NCBI RefSeq assembly: GCF_002095435.2
Contig: NZ_MJEJ02000050.1
Span: 206,534-270,533 of the forward strand
DNA from: Williamsia sp. 1138
GTDB lineage: Bacteria > Actinomycetota > Actinomycetes > Mycobacteriales > Mycobacteriaceae
Direction of reading: 5' to 3'
DNA length: 64,000 bases
The notes under the pieces are model-generated. The model saw nothing but the letters and a program-made list of their open reading frames with translations, had not been told where the DNA came from and did not search any database. Positions 30,436 to 39,137 of this stretch are shown one piece after another. Every line of letters begins with the position of its first letter. The first letter of the stretch is position 1. The position numbers were made by a program, and so were the translations under genes.

Positions 30436-31113
30436 ATGAGCACCCTCATCGCCGAAGACCTGCTGTTGCTGCTTCTCGACGACGACAAAGGCACGACTCC
30501 GGCATCCGTGCCGGTGCCCACGGTTCTCGGCGGGGCAATCCTGATGGAACTCGCTCTCATCGACGCGATCGGCATCGGAAAGAAGCCGAGCAGGTGGACC
30601 GCGGCGAAGGTCAGGGTCGCGCGGGCGGAGGCCGCCACCGACCCCGTCTTGCGCCGCGCCGTCGGCATCGTGGCGGAGAAGGAGCGTCCTGCTCAGAGCC
30701 TGCTCGGTCGTCTCGGAAAGGGACTCAAGGACGAGCTCGGTACACGTCTGGCCAAGATGAGCTTCGTCGAACGCCGATCCGAACGCATCCTGGGGGCGTT
30801 TCCCCACACCACCTGGCCTGCGGTGAATCGCAGCCACAAGCTCGACCTGCGCCGCGACGTCACCGCGGTCCTCGTGCACGGTAACCCGCCCGACGACAGG
30901 ACCGGCGGACTGATCGCACTCCTCTCGAGCATCAACCGCGCGCACATGGCAGTCGACACCGACGAGGTTCCCCGGCGAGAACTCAAGAAGCGTGCGAAGG
31001 CGATCGCGGAGGGCGACTGGGCGGCGAAGGCGGTCGCCGATGCCATCGCCGCGGCGACAGCTGCGATCACAGCCGCAACGGTGGCATCCGTCGCGGCGTC
31101 CTCCGGGAGCTGA
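30436..31113 (+). CDS. GOLPH3/VPS74 (GPP34) family protein
   Basis: This 225-residue protein of the GPP34 family is a fold that binds phosphoinositides in eukaryotic Golgi. In actinobacteria it is widespread but poorly understood. Family features are the N-terminus LIAEDLLLLLLDDDKG, VLGGAILMELALIDAIG and the hydrophobic Ala-rich C-terminal helix (AIAAATAAITAATVASVAAS), probably membrane-associating. The ATG at 30436 was chosen over earlier in-frame codons because TATCGT sits eight bases upstream, implying an almost leaderless mRNA. It converges on the DesA2-like gene with a three-base gap. Confidence 0.85.
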   Translation: MSTLIAEDLLLLLLDDDKGTTPASVPVPTVLGGAILMELALIDAIGIGKKPSRWTAAKVRVARAEAATDPVLRRAVGIVAEKERPAQSLLGRLGKGLKDELGTRLAKMSFVERRSERILGAFPHTTWPAVNRSHKLDLRRDVTAVLVHGNPPDDRTGGLIALLSSINRAHMAVDTDEVPRRELKKRAKAIAEGDWAAKAVADAIAAATAAITAATVASVAASSGS

Positions 31114-31116
31114 GTT

Positions 31117-31980
31117 CTACAGGCCTGCGGCCGACAGCACTCGCCGGCGCGCAGCTTCGCTTGCCTCGTCGAGACCGTCGAGGCTCTGGAGTTTGAGGTC
31201 CGCTACCAACGAGCGCGCGACGAACCCCGTGGCGTCGGCGTTGAACTTGGCGATCGCGTCCAGTTCACCGAAGTTGTCGACGTCGGCGCCGATCAGTTCC
31301 AGCTCGGCCACTGCCTTGTCGACCGACTTCAGGGCTTCGGTGATGTTGGCATCGATTCCGGCGTTGATGAAGGCGGTGAACGTCTTGGCCTGCACACGAT
31401 CGTCGTGCAGAATCCTGCTGACGATGCCCTCGAGCACCTCGCTGTCGGACTCGGCGATGAGCTTTTCCTCGAAGGCGACGCACTGCAGTTCGTGCACGGC
31501 CAGCAGCGCCAGGACGTCCAGGATCTGGTAGTCGGTGAGCGAACGCGGCGTCTGCAACTTGCCCTTGGTCATGTGGTGCAGACGCAAGGTCTCGGCAGCT
31601 TCGGGGTCCATGAGCCGCGAGACGACCAGGTAGTCACGCAACGCGATGGCGTGCCGGTTGTCCTCAGCCGTCCAGGAGCCGATGACCTCTTGCCAGGCAC
31701 CGAAGATCGAGGCCTTCTGGGCCATCAGCCGGTGGTAGGACGGCATGTTGTCCTTGGTCAGCAGTAGCGCCAGCAGCGCCGAAGTCACGTCCTCGGGCAG
31801 CGGCCGCGGCTGATCGGGATCGAAGTCCTCGCCGCCCAGGAATGCGAAGTTGCGTCCATCGGTCCACGGCACCCAATCGTGCGGATTCCACGGCGACGCT
31901 GCCGCGTAGTGGTCTTCCATGATTTCCGGGATCGCCTTTTCCAAGGCGTAGAGCAACTCGTCCTGGGTCAGATCATTCAC
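31117..31980 (-). CDS. DesA2-like acyl-ACP desaturase family protein, metal ligands partly lost
   Basis: The 287-residue protein belongs to the soluble acyl-ACP desaturase family and sits where M. tuberculosis has desA2 (Rv1094), next to glyA. Of the six canonical diiron ligands, the central EDNRH pair (Glu, His) and one Glu in AVHELQ appear kept. The first Glu (LTEDNLP-type) is Lys here (LTKDNMPSYH). The last DExxRH motif reads HDDRVQAK, without the His. It therefore probably does not assemble a normal diiron centre. It may be a structural or regulatory paralogue, or bind another metal. Its mycolate-related role is inferred only from the family. Confidence 0.78.
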   Translation of the reverse strand: MNDLTQDELLYALEKAIPEIMEDHYAAASPWNPHDWVPWTDGRNFAFLGGEDFDPDQPRPLPEDVTSALLALLLTKDNMPSYHRLMAQKASIFGAWQEVIGSWTAEDNRHAIALRDYLVVSRLMDPEAAETLRLHHMTKGKLQTPRSLTDYQILDVLALLAVHELQCVAFEEKLIAESDSEVLEGIVSRILHDDRVQAKTFTAFINAGIDANITEALKSVDKAVAELELIGADVDNFGELDAIAKFNADATGFVARSLVADLKLQSLDGLDEASEAARRRVLSAAGL

Positions 31981-32020
31981 CCGGACAGCGTAGAGGTCGA
32001 CCCCGCATATGTGAAACCGC

Positions 32021-33319
32021 CTACTGCTGGGTGCTCAGGAGTCCCCACTGCTCGAGGCCCTCGTACAGCGGGAAGTCGAGCGCGAGTTGTGACACACGAG
32101 CTCGCAACGCCGACACGTCCGCGGACTGTCCCGCAGCCAGCGCAGTGCCGATGATGTCGGCGACCTCACGGAACTGCTCCTCGCCGAATCCGCGGGTGGC
32201 CAGCGCAGGCGTGCCGATACGCAGACCCGAGGTGACCATCGGTGGACGCGGGTCGAAGGGCACCGCGTTGCGGTTGACGGTGATGCCCACCTGGTGGAGC
32301 AGATCTTCGCCCTGCTGGCCATCGAGCTCACTGTTGCGCAGGTCGACCAGCACCAGGTGCACATCGGTCCCACCGGTCAGTACCGATACCCCGGCCTTGG
32401 CGACGTCTTCGCCGTTCAACCGCTCGGCCAGGATGCGGGCACCGTCGAGGGTGCGCCGTTGGCGCTCTTTGAACTCGTCGGAGCCGGCGATCTTCAGCGC
32501 AACGGCCTTGGCGGCGATCACGTGCATGAGCGGGCCGCCCTGCTGACCGGGGAACACGGCCGAATTGAGCTTCTTGGCCCATTCCTTCTTGGCCAGGATC
32601 AGCCCGGAGCGGGGCCCGCCAAGGGTTTTGTGAACGGTCGTCGAGACGACGTCCGCGTAGGGCACCGGCGAGGGGTGCAGGCCTGCGGCTACCAGTCCGG
32701 CGAAGTGCGCCATGTCGACCCACAGGTGCGCGCCGACCTCGTCCGCGATGGAACGGAAGGCTTCGAAGTCGAGCGTGCGCGGGTATGCCGACCAACCGGC
32801 GACGATCACCTTCGGCTTGGCGTCGAGGGCGATCTTGCGGACATCGTCCATGTCCACGCGGAAGTCTTCTTTGCTGACGCCGTAGAAAGCGTTCTCGTAG
32901 AGCTTGCCCGAGAAGTTGAGCCGCATGCCGTGGGTCAGGTGGCCGCCGTGCGCCAGGTCCAGCCCGAGGAGGGTCTCACCCGGCTCCATCAGCGCGGCCA
33001 GCACTGCCGCGTTGGCCTGTGCGCCCGAATGTGGCTGCACGTTGGCGAACTCGGCGCCGAAGAGTTCCTTGGCGCGATTGCGGGCGATGTCCTCGACGAC
33101 ATCGACGTATTCGCAGCCGCCGTAGTAGCGGCGTCCGGGATAACCCTCGGCGTACTTGTTGGTCAGGACACTGCCCTGGGCCTGCAGCACTGCCCGGGGC
33201 ACGAAATTCTCGGAGGCGATCATCTCGAGGGTGTCGCGCTGCCGAGTCAACTCCCCGTTCATCGCGGCCGCCACATCCGGGTCCAGCTCAGCCAGGGATG
33301 CGGTGTTGACGTCGGTCAT
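32021..33319 (-). CDS. glyA: Serine hydroxymethyltransferase
   Basis: This PLP enzyme converts serine and tetrahydrofolate to glycine and methylene-tetrahydrofolate. The 432-residue protein shows the family N-terminus ([20 protein letters not shown]), [20 protein letters not shown] and the PLP-lysine segment [16 protein letters not shown]. The ATG at 33319 is preceded by TAAGGAG; the frame upstream is open but unrelated. It follows the DUF885 gene in the same direction with a 71-base gap. Confidence 0.97.
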   Translation of the reverse strand: MTDVNTASLAELDPDVAAAMNGELTRQRDTLEMIASENFVPRAVLQAQGSVLTNKYAEGYPGRRYYGGCEYVDVVEDIARNRAKELFGAEFANVQPHSGAQANAAVLAALMEPGETLLGLDLAHGGHLTHGMRLNFSGKLYENAFYGVSKEDFRVDMDDVRKIALDAKPKVIVAGWSAYPRTLDFEAFRSIADEVGAHLWVDMAHFAGLVAAGLHPSPVPYADVVSTTVHKTLGGPRSGLILAKKEWAKKLNSAVFPGQQGGPLMHVIAAKAVALKIAGSDEFKERQRRTLDGARILAERLNGEDVAKAGVSVLTGGTDVHLVLVDLRNSELDGQQGEDLLHQVGITVNRNAVPFDPRPPMVTSGLRIGTPALATRGFGEEQFREVADIIGTALAAGQSADVSALRARVSQLALDFPLYEGLEQWGLLSTQQ

Positions 33320-33390
33320 GTGTCTCCTTAGACGCTCGCGGCGCGGTAGATTCGGCATCCGCCAGTGTAGGAGACCTGCCGGGGCCTGGG

Positions 33391-34596
33391 TTAATCCCCT
33401 GCCAGCTCGGTGCGTAGTGCCGCGGGCGTCAACGGTTCGTCGAGTAGTCGACCGAACCGGCCGAGGCGATCGGCTGGGGGTGCGACATCCAGCCATGCGC
33501 CCAGCAATCGGTATCCCTCGACATAGGTGCTGATGTAAGCGCGCCACAGCGGCGACGACAGGAACCGAAGCATCTGCCGGGCCCGTTCGTCGGTCGCGAG
33601 CAGCCACGTCTGCAGGTATGCGGCCACAGAGTCCTGATCTGCACCGCGATCGTGCAGCAACAGCGCGGCATCCTGCCGAACCCCGAGCAGTCCCCCCGTG
33701 GCCGCGCCGATCGCCTCCGCGCGTTGCCCGTCGAATCGCAGTCCCAGGTCGGCGTAGATCTCCTGCGCCCACGCGCCCCAGTCGGGTCCGATGGCTGCCA
33801 CGAGTGCGTGGTCGGCGAGTCCTTCCGCCATCAGGCACTGTGGTGTGTTCACGAGAAATATCGACTGTTCGTGCTGGCCGGCGCCGACCAAGAACTGTTC
33901 TTTTCTGCAGTGCTCGGTGTGATGGCCCGGGTACGCCTCATGGGCGATCAGGTGGGGCAACGACGACATGTACTGGGTGAGGTCGCCGTTGATCGCAACC
34001 CGCGAACGGTAATCGCCGAGGTAATAGTTGAACCCCGACCACGGCTTGTCCGAGACCACCTCGAACTCGACGATCTCGGCATCGGGAAGCGGGTACGTGC
34101 CGCGCACCTTCTCGCGCAGCGCTCCGCTGAACGCGGACACGGCGTCTGGGATCTTCTCGCGCGGGATCTCTTCGGAGCGGCGATGTGCGGCGTACCGGAC
34201 CGCGAGGTCGCCGGTACCCGGGAGCAGGGCATCGAGGTCGGCGTGCGCCTGCCGGTAGAGCTCGGGATCGCCCATCTCGATGTCGACGTCGAAGTAGCTG
34301 CGTACCTCGTCTACGAATCCGATGTCGTCGCCCGCGAACTTTCGGGCCGAACATTCGAGCGCGGTGAGCGCCGATTCGACGAACTCCGTGCGGTACTTGT
34401 CGAGTCCGGCACCCGGGAGTTCGGTGCGCAACCAAGCCGCCTGCCGGGCAAGCGCTCTCGGATCGGGTGCCGGAGCATTCTCGATCTCTCGCCGCAGCGA
34501 CGGATCCCCGGTGAAGGCATCGACGAACCCCGGTTCGAGACGGTCGAAGGCCAATCCGAGTCGCAGATACTGCTCGACGAACGCGTCGGTGGTCAT
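33391..34596 (-). CDS. DUF885 family putative metallopeptidase
   Basis: This ~401-residue protein has the DUF885 hallmark [12 protein letters not shown], a variant HExxxGH zinc-binding helix, and downstream [17 protein letters not shown] with a conserved Glu that could be the third ligand. Proteins of this family resemble M3/M32-type alpha-helical peptidases, but few have been characterised. No signal peptide is evident, so it is likely cytoplasmic. ATG 34596 fits the family N-terminus better than the ATG eight codons upstream. It is divergent from coaA and precedes glyA. Confidence 0.78.
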   Translation of the reverse strand: MTTDAFVEQYLRLGLAFDRLEPGFVDAFTGDPSLRREIENAPAPDPRALARQAAWLRTELPGAGLDKYRTEFVESALTALECSARKFAGDDIGFVDEVRSYFDVDIEMGDPELYRQAHADLDALLPGTGDLAVRYAAHRRSEEIPREKIPDAVSAFSGALREKVRGTYPLPDAEIVEFEVVSDKPWSGFNYYLGDYRSRVAINGDLTQYMSSLPHLIAHEAYPGHHTEHCRKEQFLVGAGQHEQSIFLVNTPQCLMAEGLADHALVAAIGPDWGAWAQEIYADLGLRFDGQRAEAIGAATGGLLGVRQDAALLLHDRGADQDSVAAYLQTWLLATDERARQMLRFLSSPLWRAYISTYVEGYRLLGAWLDVAPPADRLGRFGRLLDEPLTPAALRTELAGD

Positions 34597-34693
34597 GGGC
34601 ACAAACGCTACCGAAACCACCCCGACGTTTCCTCTTCAAGACCCATTCGCAACACTGAACGCATGCCAGGGGCCGCACGGATCGAGTGTTGAC

Positions 34694-35626
34694 ATGTCAC
34701 GGATAACCGAGCCGAGCCCGTACATCGAACTCGACCGACGACAGTGGCGTGGTCTGCGCCAGTCGATGCCCATGGTGCTGACCGAAGGTGAACTCCGGGA
34801 ATTGCGCGGTCTCGGCGAGCAGATCGACCTCACCGAGGTCGCGGACGTCTATCTCCCGTTGTCGCGCCTGATCCACCTGCAGGTGGCCGCGCGGCAGCGC
34901 CTGTTCGCCGCGACATCGACCTTCCTCGGGGAACGGCAACCCGAACGCCAGGTGCCGTTCATCATCGGTGTGGCCGGCAGCGTCGCGGTCGGGAAGTCGA
35001 CCACCGCGCGAGTACTGCAGGCCCTGCTGGCGCGCTGGGAAAGTCACCCCAAGGTCGACCTCGTCACCACTGACGGCTTCCTTTATCCGACGGCCGAACT
35101 CGAACGTCGGGGAATCATGCACCGCAAAGGCTTTCCGGAGTCTTACGACCGCAGGGCGTTGCTGCGCTTCGTCACAGAGGTCAAGTCGGGTGCACGGGAC
35201 GTCTCCGCTCCCGTGTACTCACATGTTTCCTACGACATCGTCCGCGGCACCAAACATCATGTGCAGCAACCCGACATCTTGATCGTCGAGGGTCTCAACG
35301 TACTCCAGACCGGCTCCAGGCTGATGGTGTCGGATCTCTTCGACTTCTCGATCTACGTCGACGCGAGGATCGAAGACATCGAGGACTGGTACATCACCCG
35401 CTTCTTGGCAATGCGCACAACAGCTTTCGCGGACCCGCAGTCACATTTCCACCATTACTCGTCTCTGACCGACGACCAGGCGACGCTGGCCGCGCGAGAC
35501 ATCTGGAACGGAATCAACCGGCCCAACCTGGTGGAGAACATCCTCCCCACCCGCCCTCGCGCCACGCTGGTGCTGCGAAAAGACGCCGATCACGCGATCA
35601 ACCGGGTGCGGCTGCGCAAGATCTAG
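34694..35626 (+). CDS. coaA: Type I pantothenate kinase
   Basis: This enzyme phosphorylates pantothenate, the committed step of coenzyme A synthesis. The 310-residue protein carries the P-loop [18 protein letters not shown] (about residues 95-112), [34 protein letters not shown] and [11 protein letters not shown], all typical of CoaA. The ATG at 34694 gives a length like M. tuberculosis CoaA (Rv1092c). It converges on uppS with an eight-base gap. Confidence 0.96.
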   Translation: MSRITEPSPYIELDRRQWRGLRQSMPMVLTEGELRELRGLGEQIDLTEVADVYLPLSRLIHLQVAARQRLFAATSTFLGERQPERQVPFIIGVAGSVAVGKSTTARVLQALLARWESHPKVDLVTTDGFLYPTAELERRGIMHRKGFPESYDRRALLRFVTEVKSGARDVSAPVYSHVSYDIVRGTKHHVQQPDILIVEGLNVLQTGSRLMVSDLFDFSIYVDARIEDIEDWYITRFLAMRTTAFADPQSHFHHYSSLTDDQATLAARDIWNGINRPNLVENILPTRPRATLVLRKDADHAINRVRLRKI

Positions 35627-35634
35627 CGACTCCG

Positions 35635-36417
35635 TCACTTTCCGAAGCGGCGGCTCCGCGCTGCGTAATCGCGCAAGGCACGCAAGAAGTCGACGCGCCG
35701 AAACGCCGGCCAGAAGGCGTCGGTGAACCAGATCTCCGAATACGCGCTCTGCCAGAGCAGGAATCCCGAAAGCCGCTGTTCCCCTGATGTTCTGATGACG
35801 AGATCGGGGTCTGGCTGTCCCCGGGTGTACAAGTTCTGGTCGATGGCCTCCACGGTCACTGCGTCGACCAGTTCGTCGGGCGTATCACCGGCAGCGATCC
35901 GGTCGGCGAGCAGCGATCGGACAGAGTCGACGATTTCCTGCCGCCCGCCGTAGCCGACGGCCACGTTCACGTTGGGTCCTGTACGCCCGGAGGACTGTTG
36001 CTGCGCCGCCTTGAGCCGCGCCGAGACCTGATCGGGCAGTTGATCGAGCGCGCCGACGATGTTCACCCGCCAGGGCTGGCCGGGGGCGGAGATCTCTTCG
36101 ACGATGTCGGGAACGATCTCCAGGAGTGCGCCCAATTCGTCGGAGTCGCGGCTCAAATTCTCGGTGGAGAGCAAGTACACCGTCACCGTCTCGATGTCGA
36201 GCTCGCTGCACCAACGCAGCACCTCGGCGATCTTCTGCGCGCCCACGCGATGGCCATGATTGACGTCTTCGAAACCGGCCGCCCGGGCCCACCGGCGGTT
36301 GCCGTCGCAGATGATCGCGATGTGTCGCGGGTATCTCGACGGATCGAGATAGTGCGTCAGCCGACGTTCGTAGACCCGGTACATGGGTCCACGCATGGTG
36401 TCGGGAATGAGCTTCAC
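35635..36417 (-). CDS. uppS: Short-chain cis-prenyl diphosphate synthase (Rv1086-like)
   Basis: This 260-residue cis-prenyltransferase has catalytic Asp in AIICDGNRRWARAAG, the HGHRVGAQK segment and the C-terminal DLVIRTSGEQRLSGFLLWQS. The YLLSTENLSR segment differs from the YAFSTENW type of decaprenyl synthases and matches the Rv1086 type, which makes Z,E-farnesyl diphosphate as precursor for decaprenyl phosphate. Position beside coaA and hlyIII is also that of Rv1086. GTG start behind AAGGTG. The chain-length assignment is inferred from motif and context. Confidence 0.9.
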   Translation of the reverse strand: MKLIPDTMRGPMYRVYERRLTHYLDPSRYPRHIAIICDGNRRWARAAGFEDVNHGHRVGAQKIAEVLRWCSELDIETVTVYLLSTENLSRDSDELGALLEIVPDIVEEISAPGQPWRVNIVGALDQLPDQVSARLKAAQQQSSGRTGPNVNVAVGYGGRQEIVDSVRSLLADRIAAGDTPDELVDAVTVEAIDQNLYTRGQPDPDLVIRTSGEQRLSGFLLWQSAYSEIWFTDAFWPAFRRVDFLRALRDYAARSRRFGK

Positions 36418-36459
36418 CCGCTACACCTTACGCGGCGACCGCGCCGCAGGACCAAAACC

Positions 36460-36471
36460 TACGGTACCGTA
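36460..36471. promoter_or_regulatory. Palindromic operator-like site at the hlyIII start
   Basis: TACGGTACCGTA is a perfect 12-bp palindrome, extended to an 18-bp near-palindrome (ACCTACGGTACCGTAAGT). It lies four bases before the hlyIII GTG and inside the 58-base gap between divergent uppS and hlyIII. Its form resembles a TetR-family operator. Confidence 0.5.
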
Positions 36472-36475
36472 AGTT

Positions 36476-37147
36476 GTGGTCGAATCTGAACTGGCACTGC
36501 TGGCCGAACTCAAGCCGCGGATGCGCGGATGGATTCATCTGTACGCCGGGTTTGCCGCCATCCTCACCGGCGTGGTGCTGGTCACCGTGGCCTGGGCACT
36601 GGTCGGGCCCATGGCGGCCCTGGCCTGCGGGATATACGCCCTCACCGTGTGCGGGGTGTTCGGAGTGAGCGCCACCTACCACCGCGTCGACTGGACCTCC
36701 GACGTCGCCCGAACGTGGATGAAACGCGCCGACCACTCGATGATTTTCGTGTTCATCGCCGGCAGCTACACCCCCTTCTGCGTGATGGGCCTGGAGCCAC
36801 CGGAACAGGTGATCGTATTGGCCATCGTCTGGTCCGGAGCGCTGGCCGGGGTCACCCTCAAAGTGCTCTGGCCCGGGTCCCCCCGCTGGCTCGGAGTTCC
36901 CCTCTACATTCTTCTCGGGTGGACGATCGTGGCGGTGATCCCAGCGCTGATCGACTCCGTCGGGATCGCCGTGGTCGTGCTGTTGGCAGTCGGCGGCCTG
37001 TTCTACACGGTCGGCGGCATTCTCTACGCCACGCGCTGGCCCGACCCGTGGCCCACCACCTTCGGCCACCACGAGTTCTTCCACGCATGCACCGTCATCG
37101 CCGCACTGGTGCACTACATAGCGGTCTGGCTCGTCCTGTTCCAGTAG
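36476..37147 (+). CDS. Hemolysin III / PAQR-family membrane protein
   Basis: This 223-residue protein has seven predicted transmembrane helices and the HlyIII/PAQR metal-site motifs: SATYHRVDW after helix 2 (Ser...His) and FGHHEFFHACTVIAALVHY in the last helices (His-His...His). The same gene (Rv1085c) neighbours uppS in M. tuberculosis. PAQR proteins may be metal-dependent hydrolases; the hemolysin label is historical. GTG start directly after the palindrome at 36460-36471. Confidence 0.9.
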   Translation: MVESELALLAELKPRMRGWIHLYAGFAAILTGVVLVTVAWALVGPMAALACGIYALTVCGVFGVSATYHRVDWTSDVARTWMKRADHSMIFVFIAGSYTPFCVMGLEPPEQVIVLAIVWSGALAGVTLKVLWPGSPRWLGVPLYILLGWTIVAVIPALIDSVGIAVVVLLAVGGLFYTVGGILYATRWPDPWPTTFGHHEFFHACTVIAALVHYIAVWLVLFQ

Positions 37148-37150
37148 CCG

Positions 37151-37218
37151 CAAACGCTCCACAAATACTAGGACGCGCCACTTATTTGTGGCGCGTCCTT
37201 GTATTTGTGGAGCGTTTG
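37151..37218. repeat. 68-nt near-perfect hairpin between hlyIII and aroG
   Basis: Two 31-base arms with a single mismatch enclose a TTATTT loop. The outer arm is CAAACGCTCCACAAATAC and the inner arm AGGACGCGCCAC. It occupies almost all of the gap between the convergent stop codons and should terminate both genes. Its arms do not match the other two hairpin families in this window. Confidence 0.85.
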
Positions 37219-37228
37219 GAGGGATTGC

Positions 37229-38296
37229 TCAGCAGCGCTTGGCTGCCGAGAGGGCTCCGATCACCTCGAGGGTGGCGTCCCAGTCCATGCACTTGTCCGT
37301 CACCGACTGGCCGTAGGTGAGCGGCGTGGCCTCGGTCGACTGGGCACCGGCGACGAGGAAGCTCTCGAGCATCACACCGCTGATGCCCTTCTGACCGCCC
37401 TTGATCATCGCGGCGATCTCGGTGGCGACCCCGGCCTGCCGGATGTGATCTTTGCCAGAGTTGGCGTGCGAACAGTCGATCATCAGCAATTCGGGAAGAC
37501 CCGCCTTGGCCAGAGAGTCGAGTGCACCCTCGATAGATGCGGCGTCGAAGTTCGGCCCACCAGTGCCACCACGCAAGATGATGTGGCAATCGGTGTTGCC
37601 CGCGGTCTCGACGATCGCACCCCGACCGAAATCGTCGACGCCGAAAAAGACGTGTTCTGCGGCTGCGGCTTTCACACCGTCAGTGGCGACCTGGATGTTG
37701 CCATCGGTGCCGTTCTTGAAGCCGATGGGCATCGACAAGCCCGAGGCGAGCTGCCGATGCACCTGGGACTCGGTGGTGCGGGCGCCGATCGCGCCCCACG
37801 CCACCGCATCGGCGATGTACTGCGGGCTCGTGGGTTCGAGGAATTCACAACCGACGGGCAGCCCGAGGTCGATGATGTCGAGCAGCAGCGAACGAGCTAC
37901 GCGCAGGCCACGTTCGACGTCGAAGCTGCCATCCATACCGGGGTCGTTGATCAGACCCTTCCAACCGACCGTGGTGCGCGGCTTCTCGAAGTAGACCCGC
38001 ATAACGATCTTCAGACGATCAGCATGCTCGGTCGCGATCGGCGCAAGGCGACGGGCGTAATCGAGGGCTGCGATCGGATCGTGAACGGAGCAAGGACCCA
38101 CGATGACCAGCAATCGGTCGTCGCGGCCGGCAAGGATTGCGGCGATCTCGTCGCGGTCACGTTGGACCACCTCCGCGCGGCGGGCGGTCAGCGGCAGCTC
38201 CGACCGCACGGTGTCGGGCGACGGGATCTCGCGGAACGACCGGATACGACGGTCGGAGGTCTGGGGTCCGGAAAGGATTCCCTGTTCGCTACTCAT
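37229..38296 (-). CDS. aroG: 3-deoxy-7-phosphoheptulonate synthase, class I (AroF/G/H type)
   Basis: This DAHP synthase condenses PEP and erythrose-4-phosphate, the first step of the shikimate pathway. The 355-residue protein is of the E. coli AroFGH type, with VIVGPCSVHDPIAALDYA, MRVYFEKPRTTVGWKGL, GARTTESQVHRQLASGLSMP, DCSHANSGKDH and MLESFLVAG. M. tuberculosis relies on the unrelated-length class II AroG (Rv2178c), so this gene is an addition relative to that genome and lies between otherwise syntenic genes. ATG is preceded by AGGAAGG. The 190-nt leader carries a Tyr-Trp-Phe leader peptide and a terminator, indicating attenuation by aromatic amino acids. Confidence 0.95.
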   Translation of the reverse strand: MSSEQGILSGPQTSDRRIRSFREIPSPDTVRSELPLTARRAEVVQRDRDEIAAILAGRDDRLLVIVGPCSVHDPIAALDYARRLAPIATEHADRLKIVMRVYFEKPRTTVGWKGLINDPGMDGSFDVERGLRVARSLLLDIIDLGLPVGCEFLEPTSPQYIADAVAWGAIGARTTESQVHRQLASGLSMPIGFKNGTDGNIQVATDGVKAAAAEHVFFGVDDFGRGAIVETAGNTDCHIILRGGTGGPNFDAASIEGALDSLAKAGLPELLMIDCSHANSGKDHIRQAGVATEIAAMIKGGQKGISGVMLESFLVAGAQSTEATPLTYGQSVTDKCMDWDATLEVIGALSAAKRC

Positions 38297-38356
38297 GTTG
38301 TGTGCCTTCCTGATTCGGCGGGCACCTCAACACGGTCGTCCGGGTGCCCTGACATA

Positions 38357-38387
38357 GAAAAAGCAGCGACCGTGATCGGTCACTGCT
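38357..38387 (-). terminator. Attenuator-type terminator in the aroG leader
   Basis: AGCAGTGACCG and CGGTCGCTGCT form an 11-bp stem (one G-U) with a four-base ATCA loop, followed by TTTTTCT on the minus strand. It lies about 60 bases before the aroG start, inside its leader, so read-through is required for aroG expression. An upstream CACCCGGAGCC (about 38393-38403) can pair with GGCTCCGGGTG inside the leader-peptide frame, giving competing structures. Confidence 0.78.
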
Positions 38388-38411
38388 CGGGGCTCCGGGT
38401 GTTGTTGCGCG

Positions 38412-38486
38412 TCAGCGTAGCGCTGTATCGGCGGCTCCACCCGGAGCCTCGATAAAGCGCCAATAGGCACGTACGCGGATGATCAC
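38412..38486 (-). CDS. Aromatic amino acid leader peptide of aroG
   Basis: This 24-codon frame, GTG to TGA, encodes a peptide with consecutive Tyr8-Trp9-Arg10-Phe11 (...RVRAYWRFIEAPGG...), one codon for each end product of the pathway. It starts seven bases after a TACATT -10 box, so the transcript is probably leaderless and begins with the peptide. The intrinsic terminator at 38357-38387 follows 24 bases after its stop and precedes aroG. Ribosome stalling at these codons when any aromatic aminoacyl-tRNA is scarce would be expected to prevent termination. This is inferred from architecture, not demonstrated. Confidence 0.72.
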   Translation of the reverse strand: MIIRVRAYWRFIEAPGGAADTALR

Positions 38487-38493
38487 GTCGGCC

Positions 38494-38499
38494 AATGTA
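38494..38499 (-). promoter_or_regulatory. -10 box of the aroG attenuator transcript
   Basis: TACATT on the minus strand, seven bases before the leader-peptide GTG. The TANNNT form and spacing fit a leaderless start. No good -35 hexamer is seen. Confidence 0.5.
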
Positions 38500-38556
38500 G
38501 CACGAGCGCGCCGCAGTGGGTAGTTCGCCTTCACGTCGTCCGTTGCGGCGGAGCCG

Positions 38557-39003
38557 TCACGGTTGACCCCGGTCGATCACCCGGGAGAGCACGATGATGC
38601 TCTCGGAATGATCGACCGTCTCGGCGGCCCGAATGCGCTCGAGCGCAGCTTCGAGATGCTGCACGTCCCGCGCAACCACGCGGAGTATCGCGTCTGCCTG
38701 ACCGGTGACCGTCGCTGCGCTGACCACCTCGGTGATGTGTTCCCATGAGCGCGCCAAGATGTCCGGGGCGATGGTGCCCCGACAGAAGACCTGCACGTAC
38801 GCCTCCGTAGTCCACTGCAAGGCCGCCGGATCCGTGACGACCGTGAAGCCTCGGATGACCCCGGACGAGATGAGCCGGTCAACGCGTCGTTTGACCGCCG
38901 GCGCCGACAGCCGGACCTGTTCGCCGATCTGCGCATATGTCTGACGCGCGTCACGCGTCAGGCACGCCAGAATCGACTCATCGAGTTCGTCGAGCGCCGC
39001 CAT
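38557..39003 (-). CDS. Lrp/AsnC family transcriptional regulator
   Basis: This 148-residue regulator has an N-terminal winged helix (LDELDESILACLTRDARQTY, then LSAPAVKRRVDRLISSGVI) and a C-terminal RAM/ACT-like ligand domain. ATG 39003 follows GAGGAGG. It is divergent from the arginine-catabolic pair, as Rv2324 is from Rv2323c-rocD in M. tuberculosis, so it very likely controls them in response to arginine or ornithine. Confidence 0.9.
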   Translation of the reverse strand: MAALDELDESILACLTRDARQTYAQIGEQVRLSAPAVKRRVDRLISSGVIRGFTVVTDPAALQWTTEAYVQVFCRGTIAPDILARSWEHITEVVSAATVTGQADAILRVVARDVQHLEAALERIRAAETVDHSESIIVLSRVIDRGQP

Positions 39004-39102
39004 GAACAGCCTCCTCAGCGTTTCGTCCGCCCACACGCAATGGATCCCGTCATTCTGCCAGAAGACACAACAGATGACGGGTACAGACGCAATGCCCGTC
39101 GA

Positions 39103-39131
39103 TTGATTGCGCGTTCAACCCTTCTTACGAT
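39103..39131 (+). promoter_or_regulatory. Promoter of the arginine-catabolic pair
   Basis: TTGATT, 17 bases, TACGAT, then six bases to the GTG start at 39138. This is a near-consensus sigma-A-type promoter for a leaderless transcript, in the 134-nt gap shared with the Lrp gene. Confidence 0.65.
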
Positions 39132-39137
39132 CAACAG

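Noticed and set aside
33320..33838. 173-codon N-terminal extension of glyA
   Set aside because: It is the reverse-frame shadow of the DUF885 gene. The ATG at 33319 has a strong ribosome-binding site and aligns with the family start.
38557..38748. Small plus-strand frame antisense to the Lrp gene (61 codons)
   Set aside because: It is explained entirely by codon structure of the Lrp gene on the other strand; there is no independent signal.
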